Positions 11,942-23,900 of a stretch of 64,000 nucleotides of DNA are shown in pieces; within the stretch, counting starts at the first letter, position 1, and the number at the start of each line of letters is the position of its first letter. The translations under genes and the position numbers were made by a program. Source of the stretch: Taxillus chinensis (taxonomy: Eukaryota; Streptophyta; Magnoliopsida; Santalales; Loranthaceae); NCBI GenBank assembly GCA_023512835.1, contig CM042088.1, positions 43,106,771 through 43,170,770 of the forward strand, written 5' to 3'. Under the pieces are notes generated by a model that was not told where the DNA came from, did no database searches, and saw only the letters and a list, made by a program, of their open reading frames with translations.

Positions 11942-14900
11942 TACATATATCTTAATTATGTTTTACTAGCATTTATCTGTAAGGTAACTTTGGGATCTTT
12001 TTATGCCGGCAATTTTTTTTTTTATATAAGAAGTAACGGAGTGATTGAAAATTTTATTTTTTTGAAGATTTTCACAAAATAAAAGTAGAAACTTTTAAAT
12101 TGTCACGTTGGCATGACATGTGCTATTTATTCTTTTAAAATTATAAATAAACGATGAGGTAGAAAATAAGCAGTGAAGGATAAAATCGGTGGAGAAAAAA
12201 ATGTAATTGGAATAGCTTAGATGGATCACACCTAAAGGCAATCGTAAATCATATACCAATATTAGACTAGTTAAGCTAACACATACTTTAAACAATATTA
12301 AAATTATTTTGTTGTTGTTGTAAGAAGATAGTATATTAGGGATTTAAAAGTGAATGAAAATTATACTTCGATAGCCCTAGCTAGTATTTATTAGCTAAAT
12401 ATTCTTAATGTATTTCTATAAATATAAAGTTGTAATTACCAATATTAGGTTTAGTTGAAAAAAAACGTACGTGTTTAATTTTTCTCCCTATTTAATAAAC
12501 ACTTTCATATATAGCAGTTATCGTGTTATCAAAAAAAAGTATACAATAAGTGTTGTTTACATTAGACACTGATATATATATATATTTGTATATATTATTG
12601 TCATCGTGTCAAACAAATATTTAATCATTCATAATATTCTATTTACAGTTGAAATAATTTAAACAATTTCCAATTCTCCCATGCATCCCTCGTATTACCC
12701 ATCAAATCATTGCGTTCCAACCCAACCCAAGAGGCCGAAATTCTCACGCGCATTTTGTTAAACCCCAACAGGGGCGCTGCGTTTCCCATTGATTTTGAAA
12801 CTTCTTTGTCTACTCTACCAGTTAAATATTTTAATTTTCGATATTAATTGAACAATAAATAAAAGCGGTCATGATCTTCATAATTATGATCGCTTTTATG
12901 GTTCTTTCTCTCTTCAAGTTTTTATTTAAAATATTAATTGAACTCATAACTCAATTTATTTTACTAATCTGACCTATGATGACATGTGTGCATGATATCA
13001 TTATGATCGATTCGTAATTTTTTTTCATTATGATAATGTATTTTAAAAATACATTATCATCGTGCGATTAGTACTCTAATCTATTTCTTAATTTGTGTCG
13101 GGTTCCATGATTCCATCCCTTTCTCGGTTGATGGTCAATTTCAAATTGTCAAACTCGTGGACTGGACCGAACATTAGTCACATCAATTTTCATTTTGTTC
13201 TTTCACTCTTTACGTTCGTAAAGTTCTATCTGGGTTCATGGCATGTTCAACGCACTCACCACACCCGGGACTCCCCTAATGAACATTTCTTCGATGGTTC
13301 TTCTTCTTCTTTTTTTTTTTTTTAAAATAAAATTGAAAGACTAAATTGTCGCTGATCAAGTGATGGTTAATTTTGTAAGATTTTTAATTTTCAGTTTATG
13401 ATTTATTGTTTTATTGAAATTTGAAACTTAAAACTTATTTGAATTGAAGATGACTATATGATTTTAATTAATTTCATAACTAAAATTATTTTAAAAAAAA
13501 ACTGCATTTGGTACATATATAGATTAGTGTTTCAGTTCTTTGTCATTGGAGTCTCGATCCCCTATAGCTCACAAGCGCTACCACCTGCTACAGTCGCGTC
13601 ATTCCAAGCCACTAGACCTCACTTTCCTCGACCATTTCAGCCCATCGTGCACAGGGCCCTGTGGTTTTAGGGTCCCGGAGACTTAAGGCAAAGACTTTTA
13701 TCTAGCTATTATACATTTTAAAAGCATTTTTAACTATACTTTCTAAATTTTATTTTATATTTTATGTAAAAACTATTTTAGTTAATTATTTTTAATGATT
13801 TATTTCAATGATAATTCTTATCTTAGCTAATTACATAATATTTTTTATTATTTTTTAAAATTTCAATTTATATAAACAATTTTTTTTAATTTAACTGATT
13901 AATACTTTATTATATTGAAATATTAATAAAAATAATTTAGAGAGCAATAATGTCTTCCTATATATTCTTAGCTAATGATTGCATATATTATTATTTTTAT
14001 TTAAAATTTTAATTTAAATAATTATTTGTCTACAACTAATATTTATGTTAGATAAGGTGAAAGAGAACCCCAAATTTGGCCCAAATTATAGAGGTCCAAG
14101 GCTCATACCTCACTTGCCTTGCCTTGAGGCTGGCTCTGGCCGTCCTCTCTACCATCTGAAAATCCAATAAACTTCAAATGTGCCTTGTGCAAGAACTGAT
14201 TTGATGGGAACTTTTCCAAAAAACAAGAATGATTGGCTAGAGGGGTGAGAGAATTTTTGGTCATTCACTTGAGCTTTTATATATAAGCCTGCCAGCTGGG
14301 ATTTAGATTACATAAAACCCCCTACTAAGATTATCGAAAATGGGACAATATACATGGGCCTTTTGGGTCTAATCAATAGTGTGAAGATAAGCATGAATAC
14401 CATATGAATCTAAAATTATGGCAAGCCAAATGAGAGGGAAGAGGCAAGTAGGAAAGAGATAAAGAACTATACAGATGGAATTAGGCACAAGGAAAATAGG
14501 GAAAGAGAGTTGTTGGCTGGAGAAGTGAATGAGGAAGAAAGAAGAATGAGAAGGAACTAGCTCCCTCAACACAATTGGGAATGAGATGTGCAAATGAAAA
14601 GAAATTTTTATTATTTTAATAAAGATAAATATAATTTGAAGATCAGTGTTGAAATACAAGTTGAAAAATAAAATTTTCTATGGAAAAAATTCTCTACGTG
14701 GAGAAATAATTTAAAGAATAATATTATAGTTGCTCTAATCAAGTTGTATGAATGAATTATTACATATATATATATATATATGTAGTATGGTATTTACTCG
14801 TGAGTTGTATGATAAATATTATATTATTAATTTATATATTTATTTTTTTAATTAGATAATTTTAATATAGGCTTAAACCAAAATGTAACATAACATATTT

Positions 14901-15317
14901 GATATTTACGATAAAATTTTATTCTAACAAAACTTAGACTAATACAGGAAAATTTTCAAATCTTTATCGTCTAAACAATTCATTATTATGATCTCCTTCA
15001 AAATTTAAATATAAGCACATGATGTTCTTGTTTTAATATATCCACATGTAATGAAATGTTGGGTATCAACGCACGACCAATCAAATATTTTTTAAAAAAA
15101 AAACTGAAAATATTTATAAGTTATATATGGACAGTTAAATTTAAGGGTCGATCAAATTAAAAATATTACGCTACATAATACTTGTAACCCTAGGAAGTAG
15201 GAACAGGAAAAGACAAGTTTTGTGAACCCTAACGTACCTGGGATGGGCCACTGAGAAAAACTGGCTCCTCCCGCGCGTGAGTTCGTACTGCCAATTCAAA
15301 AAGAAAACTCTGTCAAT
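11942..15317. other. Gene-poor region with two perfect or near-perfect hairpins
   Basis: No gene is supported. Short inverted repeats lie at 12859-12899 (17-bp arms with two mismatches) and 13031-13059 (14-bp perfect arms, one-base loop). A less AT-rich patch at about 13540-13680 and another at 14050-14160 look like old transposon or gene debris. A (TA)n tract lies near 14762-14781. The last 120 bases before 15318 are probably the promoter and leader of the next gene. Confidence 0.4.
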
Positions 15318-17235
15318 ATGTTTTCTCTATCCAACCCTCCTTTCTGCATGCCTATCCCCAGACCCAGAGGAGGAGGAGCGCGAGGTGATACTTGTATATC
15401 AAGCAACCAAGCCGCCCTTTATTTTAGGAAAAAAAAGAAGCTGACTACTCTACCGAATCGCTGTCTGTTCCACGTACCAATTCGTGGGCTTACTTTTAGA
15501 GCAAGTTGTAGTACTCCAGTCGAAACCCATAATTTTCACAGTGCTCTTTCACTATCAAATGATCATCCGTTATGCGGACCCAATGATGCAGGGATGAATA
15601 TTACTTGCGGCACAGATTTACAATATTGGAAGAATGGATCCCATACTTTGGGCAATATGTTTACTCCACCAAATCACCCATTTTGCAGGCCACGTGGGGG
15701 GTTGTTTACTTGTCTTGCAGGTAGATCAGCATCCGCAAAATCCAGGAGAGCCAAGAACAAGGTTTTTATATAATTAATTGTATAATTTGTATTTCAAATT
15801 TTATTTGCTAGCTACCTATATCTCAGCTTATTACGTGATACACAAGTTTAATACTGGTTGTGGATAACTGATACATTCATTTTCCGAGGATTATACACAC
15901 ACACACACACACACACACCTTCAAATATTAGAAATGAAGTTGTATTTCAATTTTTATTTGTTGTCTCGTCTACAAGACAGTTTAATATTAGACAACTAAC
16001 TGCACGGGTTCAATAGCCTAATGGCAAGAAGCCACCTGGATTCTAGAGAGATTCTAGATTGAAACTTCTAATTAAAAAGCATGTCTTTGCTCCTTTCACG
16101 TCCTCCATTGAATTAGTAGTCTCTTTTCGACTTATAACGACAGGTTATACCTTTGGGGTGGAGGAATGCTCTTTCTTAAATATGTATATATATATAAACG
16201 CTAGATCACCAGTGGTGGATACCGAACATATTTATTATAGAAAACATTCACAGGTGTAGGAATAAGCATGCATGAGGGAAATTTTATTTTTTACAATTTT
16301 AAGTTGAGCACGGTATAATATAACATTTATTATGTAGTTTTGGAGTATTCTCTTTGGCAGTCACATAATTTGGTACACAGTAACTTGTAATATTTATTTA
16401 TTTTTTGTATTGGTTTTCCTTTCCAGTAACTGCCTATAGGTTGCAGTATATCAGGAAAACCGGATGAGGAACAATCAAAGGTGGTTGGTCACCGTCTTCC
16501 TATTGTGCTAATTAACTTTCCCCGGCTGCTGCTGCCTATGGGTTGCTGTGATGTCATTTCTCTGGCATATTACGTTAAATTGTTGAACTTAACATATATA
16601 TGTGTCCATCCTATGTATGATATATGCATCTTGCCTATAGCGTTGTGAATCTGTCAGTGTTATCTAATGCTATGCTTATGCAGCATCTTTTATGCATAAT
16701 GTGGATTGGGTTATGTGTTTTTAAGTTGGAAAATGGAAGTTGCTTGGACTGGGATCTTTTATATACAGTTAATCTTTAGTCTATTGGCAAGGCAAACATA
16801 TATAGATTAACCCAGCTTTTCTCTGGTAATGCCCATTTCTACTACACTGCTAGTTGATTCACCAGGTATACTGGTATGTTTTCTTTGCAGATAGAATCGA
16901 AAAAGAAGGAGGCATTTGATAAGAAGAAGGCTGAGAGGAAGGCTGAGAAGGCGGAAAAGAAGAGGAAAAAGAAGGGGGGCGGTAAGACAGTGATCAGGGT
17001 TGTTAAAAAGGTGATGAAAATTGGTAAGAAGAAGAAGAAGACGGCGGGGAAGATGGGTGCAAGTAAAAAGAGGAAAAGGAACCAAGTGTTGTTCAAGCTT
17101 GTCTCAACTGCTGACACTAATTTCCACTACCTGACATCAAAGAATCGTAAGAATCATCCGGGGAAAAAAATTAATTTGCGCAAATATGACCCCGTGGTAA
17201 GACGACATGTTCAGTTCGTGGAAACAAAGATGTAG
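15318..17235 (+). CDS. Protein with C-terminal bL33 ribosomal domain; two-exon model, 262 aa
   Basis: Modelled exons are 15318-15761 and 16891-17235, a phase-0 GT-AG join after aagaacaag. The last 60 residues, from an internal ATG at 17053, match bacterial/mitochondrial-type ribosomal protein bL33: [20 protein letters not shown], then [19 protein letters not shown]. Between the join and this domain lies a very lysine-rich linker ([20 protein letters not shown] and more). Exon 1 begins with a Ser/Arg-rich, acid-poor stretch and contains LTFRASCS, which resembles a plastid transit-peptide cleavage region. The rest of exon 1 ([16 protein letters not shown]) is not recognised. bL33 sits in the large organellar ribosomal subunit. 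The domain is well supported; the upstream exon is inferred, and the 60-aa product alone would match the usual plant mitochondrial bL33 length. Confidence 0.6.
15896..15918. repeat. (AC)n microsatellite in the bL33-gene intron
   Basis: About 11-12 uninterrupted AC dinucleotides lie within the single modelled intron of the preceding gene. Confidence 0.85.
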
Positions 17236-19760
17236 TGAGTGAAGGAAAAGACATTGATCCGGCCGGCCGGCGGCCGTCTGGTAATTGGCTTTTTAAATAT
17301 AACGCTATGCACAGTGAGTGATCGAAGACGTGTTTTGGTTTTTGTTTAATTATTCTGAAGGGGGCTGTACGTTGAGTTTGTCTGGTATGCTTTCGTGTCC
17401 CATGATCAGATCAGTTTAATTTCCTTGTATTAGGGTCATGTATACGTAGACTGTAGTAGTGTACTGTGTGGTTGTCTGGGTTTCATTGTATTTTAATGTA
17501 TATTTTCAATTTTACTATAGAAAAAAGGACAATTACGCCAGTGTATCGTGTCTTATCTTTCCCACTTGTTATAGAATTTTCACTGAATCATACTCTCCAA
17601 ATTTTCACTGAATCGTGTCTCATGCAAGTGTACATTCTAGGAATAATGTACAGTACGTCATTATATTATCCGATCGGATTTTGTTGTTTCGATCTGAAAT
17701 ATTTTCATTATTGATACAATCCGATGGAGATTAAGTAAATTTTTTTTGTTTCAATCTGATGAGAGAGATATACGCTTTTATGAAAGGAAGCATTGGATCA
17801 ATAGGTATCATATCAAGATCAATATAAAACAGATCTTGAGTTGAAATTGAGTCACAAGACCGGATTCAAGAGAATATCAGATTAAGTTAATTATCCATAA
17901 ATATTCTAACTTTTGTCTTTGATTAAATTATACATATAATGATTTCTCCTATAAACTCACTCAATGAGTTATCATTTAAAAATAACAATTGTTATTTTTA
18001 AATTTTACACCGAAATATTTGTACTTCTTACTCAAGAGTTCACTTCAATCCTTTAACTTGATTTAAATGCTTTAAATTTTATTTTATTTTTCTGATTTTT
18101 CTAAGTCTTAACTATACTATTTTTAGTATATCATTATTTAATAATTACTTTTAACCATCAAAGCCTACATGAAATCAAACTTCAAACTCATGATGTCACT
18201 AGAAGAGGAAGGAGTACAACTTATAAGGCCAACACAACAAGGATTGAGTAAGAAAATGACCCATCAAATCAAGAGGAAGGTGATGATGATGATGAAGAAA
18301 AATATGACATAGACGAGCAATAGGTAGCCTTCTCTTATGAAAACATTTAAGAAACTATTCAAAATGTAGGAAGGAAATAATATAGAGCTTCTTTATCATC
18401 AAGAAGGAAAAAACCAAAATGATTGTATTGCAATTGTTGAAGAACTGTATGTTTTAGTTGCTTATTGTTATAGACCAAAGAAGAAGGAAGAATCATTGTG
18501 TTACAATTTTCTATGGTATTTTTGAGAGATACTCATTTATTTTGTGAGGTCGATTAAGTGGGAATTGCATAAGTACAAATTATAATGTTTATACTTAAGC
18601 AATGAATATTAAATTTGTAAGATTTGAACTTTCTTAATACCAAATTACAATCGTTTCCTGGATTCAAGTCCATAACTGATCATAACAAAGTAATTAGAGT
18701 TGAAGCTAATAATTAAGTAATGTGCCATAATTATTTTTTAAAAACTAATTAAAGAAGAATCATTACCTGCATTAGAGTTTCCGATTATATTGATAGAGTT
18801 TTATTATAAATAATTATGAGGCTATGAATTTATGATTTTATAAATAAAGAAAAAAATTAATTAATTAACATGAAAAAGACTAGATCAACTATGTTTCACT
18901 TGAAGGGCTTTCTTAAAGTTTTTTTTCTTAAAGTTTTTTTTCTTGCGCATATTTCTATATAGATTTATAATCAAAATTATGATATTGTTGCATTTTTTTT
19001 CTTGAATTTTTCTTTCCACTTTCCAAACATTTTATGAATTGAATAAAATTGTTTCTTTGGTGGAGACTAGAGACCACTTTGCTATATATGGTTAGAAATA
19101 CATTTCATTTGAGAGCGTATAAGACAAAGCTAACACCTACAGTAGGTGCCATCATAATTCTATTGACCAAATCAGTCTAGAAAGAGAGAGAGAGTGAGGT
19201 GGGTTATGCAATTTTGACAACTAATTTTCATGTGGAAATGACTTCATATGAGAGAATGAACTTAATCTTGGGATTCTAATTTCCATACTAATTGAATATT
19301 CATAGGTTTTTAGTATATCAAAGAGAATAAAATTTATGAAAAAGTTTTTTGTATAGTAATAGCATACAAGTCTCATGCACTACTGACTGATATGACAGTA
19401 TGTGATTAAATGATATAATGTGATACAAATTAAAATTATATACCAATTAAGTATTCATAGGTTTTTAGTATATCAAAGAAAATAACTTTTATGAAAAAGT
19501 TATTATTTAGTTATGTAGTACAGTCTCATGCACTACTGACTGATATAATAGTATGCGATCCAATGATAATTACTAATGTGTTACAAATTTAAATTACGTA
19601 TGTTTATATGTGAGTAAAAATTGCTTGCATTTTATGACTAAAATTATCTTCGAGTAATAAAACAATGTTTTTGAAAATTAATTTTTTTAAAAAACGTATA
19701 TATATATTTATTTATTGGTAAACAATTATATACTCTCTACGCTGGCGGGGAACAATGCTA
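17236..19760. other. 3' UTR of the bL33 gene, then intergenic AT-rich sequence
   Basis: The first 300 bases are probably 3' UTR. A patch near 18180-18480 has coding-like stretches broken by stops, with acidic runs such as GDDDDEEKYD. It may be gag debris of an old retrotransposon, but nothing decisive was seen. A 16-17-bp direct repeat (cttaaagttttttttctt) is duplicated near 18910-18945. Confidence 0.4.
19291..19605. repeat. Two-copy tandem repeat, about 155-bp unit
   Basis: The phrase attcataggtttttagtata starts at 19298 and again at 19453. Both are followed by atcaaaga, then ttatgaaaaagtt, then tctcatgcactactgactga. The copies are clearly homologous but diverged by substitutions and small indels. 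The array lies about 1.4 kb upstream of the exonuclease start codon. Confidence 0.85.
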
Positions 19761-20986
19761 CCAGGCGCACGTTAGCCTGCGCGAGAGGTTTTGAGGACGC
19801 CGTTTTCAAGAAAGAAGGCGACACTGCAACGTCCAAAGACACGCCCCAGAATTAATCCAGAAGCTCTTGCTGCTGTATTGCCGCGAGCTTTACTCGCCAA
19901 CACCATTGTCGGGTTCCTTAGGGTTTTGCTCCGAGGTGTCCACAAATTTTATGAACACTCACTTCGATTCTTCTGCATTTAAGCCACGGGAGATGAATTT
20001 TTTTTCTTTTCACATTGATTGGTCTGTTCTTGAGTTTGAAGCTCGTGTTTTTGTTTGACTGTTCTTGCTCTGTTTTTTGCTTCCACGGTACGAGTTTGCG
20101 GTGGAGTTTTCAGTTTCTTTTGCTGCGCTGGTGATTTTGTCTCATTTTCTGCGATTTTTGAGTGATGAATTGTTGGTTTGAATCTTAAAAGTTGCTTCGT
20201 TATTTTATTTCTCTGTTGTTGTTGTTGTTGTTAGTCTTGTATGATAGTGATTGACAGATGTTTCAGCTAGCGCGGCAAGTGAGACAGATTTTAGAGTTCA
20301 TAGCTAAGCATTCCACGCTTTAAAACGCACTTTTGTTGTTTGTTTGTTTGTTTTTGTTGTTTTGTTTTCCCGTAAATGCTTCCCATTCCCTGTTCTGGGT
20401 GATGTGCATTTTAAAGCGTGGAATCTCCATCATTAAATTTTCGAAAAAATATACTTAAATTTTATTGTCTCCCTTGGTCTGTGACCAATTTTTATTTTGT
20501 TTTGTTTTTATTTTTGTTATTATTAATGTGATCTAGTCATGGTCGATAGGCAGATGTGTTGAAATGCAGTGAAAATGACATTTTGTTTATTTATTTATGT
20601 TTTTGTTGCACCCGTCTCTGTCAATGTTTTAAAAATCTCGTTTTTAACTGTTTATTATTATTATTTTTATTATTTTTTTAGTTGGACCGAAATGAAGATA
20701 GATAATAATGCGTTGCTGGGTAGAAATTTTGATGTTTGAAAGGAAATATAATTCTGAAGCTGATTGTTTTGTGATGAATTAATGAAGTTTAAATTGCATT
20801 TAATGTAATTGTGAAATCAGATGAATTTTAGTTAAAAAGTTACCACCCTTACCAATTGTTGAGTTATAATTTGGATGATGAATTTAACTTGGAAGTTTTA
20901 TAAATTTTTTTGATTTGTTTATCATTCCCAACCAAAGCGACTGATTGTTTACAGTTTATTTTCCCTAGAATTTCTCCTCCGTTCAG

Positions 20987-23900
20987 ATGGGTTTGGATGA
21001 TAAAATTGCAGATCTACACGTTGATGAGGATAAAGATGCACAGTCAGGGACTGTGTGCCTACACAGTTTTTGCAATCTTTCACGTCTTTCTCCAGTTGTG
21101 TTCTTATACCTATTAAAGGAATGCTATTTTACCGGTACAATACTGTTGTTTCTTTTTCTGTCCGTATGTCTTTGAGATAAGTCATATGCATCTAGAATGA
21201 CTTTTATTCGGGTGTAAATTTGAACTACTTCTGCAATAGTGTTTTTGTGCTCTGGTCACTGTTGAGTCTTGACTACATATGGATATGTTTTTTTAGCATC
21301 TAAGTTGAATTGGTGTTTTTGAAGCCTACATGTTGCTCATGTCTTTACTCTAGTTTTTGTCTGGTATCAGAGGGATATGCACAAGCGATGGTAGTAACTA
21401 CCTTCAGATCTGCGATTTTCTTTCTTGTTTACCAGTTGCATGTCTTGCTGTGGGCACTTTGATTATTTTGCTCATTTTCTGCATGAAAAATTAAGGTTTC
21501 CAGTTCCATGTCTTGATTTGTTGTTACTTGGTTTACTTTCTTCTTGTAATTTTCTCAGTTTTTTTTTTGTTTATTTGTATTTGTTAATAATTCTACATTC
21601 GCTAGGTACAAGTAAAGCAACTGTAAAGTTTCGCGCTCTTCAGCATCAAGTTCACCAAGTGCTGTATAATGACCCACAGCCTGGACCTGCCACTTTTGTG
21701 GTTCAGTGTCTTTATGTCCTGCCAACATTTGGTGAATATTGCGAAGGCTTCAGTCACTTAATAATTTCTTCTATCCGCAGACTTCTAAAGCTTGGAACCA
21801 CACCAGTAGACTCCCTGGAATCCAAGCAGCTTGCTGCCAAATTATTTTTACTTGTTCTTGATGGTGTTATCCTTCATGATGAAAGGATTCTTATAAAGCT
21901 ACTGCAAATTTTCGATGTTAGAATGAAAAACATTGCGAATGCCATATGTAATACGGGGGCAGAGAGTAGTGCAAGTCTAGAGAGGGCAATTCAAATTGTG
22001 GAACAATACATATTTAAGCTGATTGAGGCCCAATCATATATGACAGCAGTTGTTCTACTGGAACAGTTCTCTATCCGCCAGTCTGGGAAGGCTTTTTTAC
22101 TTAAAATGATTGAAACCAAACAGTATAAAGCAGCAGAGAAGTGGGCAGCATATATGGGAAAGCCGATGTTGCATCTTCTTGTTCAAGACCATATTGCTAG
22201 GAATAAGCCAAAGATTGCTTATGATATTATAAGGAGAAACAGTCTCCGAGGGGAATATCCAGAGTTGTACGACAAATATAAAGGGAGGTATTTGATAGGG
22301 ACATATGAATCTTATTTCCTGCACGCAATATTATTTTTAATATATATTCTCAATGGCCTTGAGAATTTTTCCTATGAAATACTGATGTAAGTTTGATCAA
22401 ATTGCAGCACATTAAAGAAGCAAGTGGAAAAAGGATGCTGGGATGCTGCAGAGGCTCATGCAAAGGATGATAAAGGGCTAATTGAGTATTTGGTAACTTG
22501 CTTTCAGTTAAATATTAGGGATATAAAAAAGTCACCCAGTATTGATTTTTGATTTTTTTTTAAATAAAGCCATGCTGTGGATAACCCAACCACCTAAAGT
22601 TATCCAAAACATACAACCTCCTCCCATTACATAACAACTAACAACACCCCCATCCCCTCCCAATCCCTGGGCCCCACAGCCGTTGGTTTTATGTGAATAA
22701 CTTCATACTACAACACACAACACACACACAAACCTGCCCTTAAATTCTGTCATATAACTACCCATTTACATAGATTTGTTTTTATTTTACTATATTTAGG
22801 GTTAAGATTTAAGATTATAGAGTTCAGGGTTTAGGATTTTAAAGTTCATAGTTTTAAGATTTATGGTTGTAAGGGTTTACATCTAGGATGCTAGTGCTGA
22901 TCTATCGGCATGGACCACTCATAGTGTGTGTGTGTGTGTGGATTGTCACTTTCTGGAACATATAATATGTGTGTGATGTGTGATGTAAAAAAGTTATTGC
23001 CTGTTGGTAGGTTTCTTTCTGATTTTAAATATATGGTTTGCATCAATTTAATACCTAGTGAAATTTCAATGATAATAATTATTTTTAGCTAAAATGATAT
23101 CCCCTTGTGATATAGGTCATGGTTTTGATGGAAATTCATTAATATGAAGTTCGCTGCACTTATTGCTTTCTAGGTTTGTTTAAAGCCTCATTATATTAGA
23201 ACCATTGGGAGAATGTTTCAAATATTGTCAATTTCTAGGTTTTGATTGTCAATTTTATTATTTTATTGCTTGTATTTTCGTTTTCACTTGTGTGGTTCAA
23301 TGATGTGATTTATTTTTATTTGTTGTTTCTATTTTTTTTGCTCTTTAATGTTTAATGACGAAAGAGGACTGTGGTAGGTTGACGGCCAGCATAAAAACTA
23401 AAAACCCTTTAAAATTTTATGAACATGGAACAGCAACAAAATTTTATTGGGCCGTACCCTTATTTTGTTGTGGTAAGCTTAGTTGTTGTCTTTGTTGTAA
23501 TATTCAATGATAACCTTGATTTATATTGAGACTGCATTAGGAAAAATTTAAAGTTTTATAATGTCAAATCACATAAAATATTAGAATTACTTTTTCAATT
23601 GTAATAATTAATTTTTGGCTAAAATGATGTTTTTGTGTGTGATATAGATCATTATTTTGATGGAAAACTCAAAATTTATACAATACAAAAGGACTTTGAA
23701 ATGGCATAAAATGTTTGAGCTATGTTTAATTCTTTTTCACTCTGCCATCTGTGCACGGTCGTATATGTGTATATTTTTGGAAAGCTAATAAAGCTTTTCT
23801 AACATAAATGAAGGTCTATTTGGCTATGGAAGCTGGCTATGTTGAGAAGGTTGATGAACTATGTGGTCGGTACTCCCTTGAAGGTTTTCTGAAAGCCAAA

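Noticed and set aside
16005..16070. SINE or tRNA-like A-box (tagcctaatggcaaga) in the bL33 gene intron
   Set aside because: The A-box fits but the B-box (gattgaaac) is poor and no SINE tail or target duplication was found.
16807..17117. Minus-strand open frames rich in Leu/Phe
   Set aside because: They are antisense to the lysine-rich bL33 exon; AAG/AAA codons read as CTT/TTT on the other strand.
18180..18480. Possible Ty1/copia gag debris
   Set aside because: Only short acidic peptides between stops; no zinc knuckle, protease or reverse transcriptase nearby.
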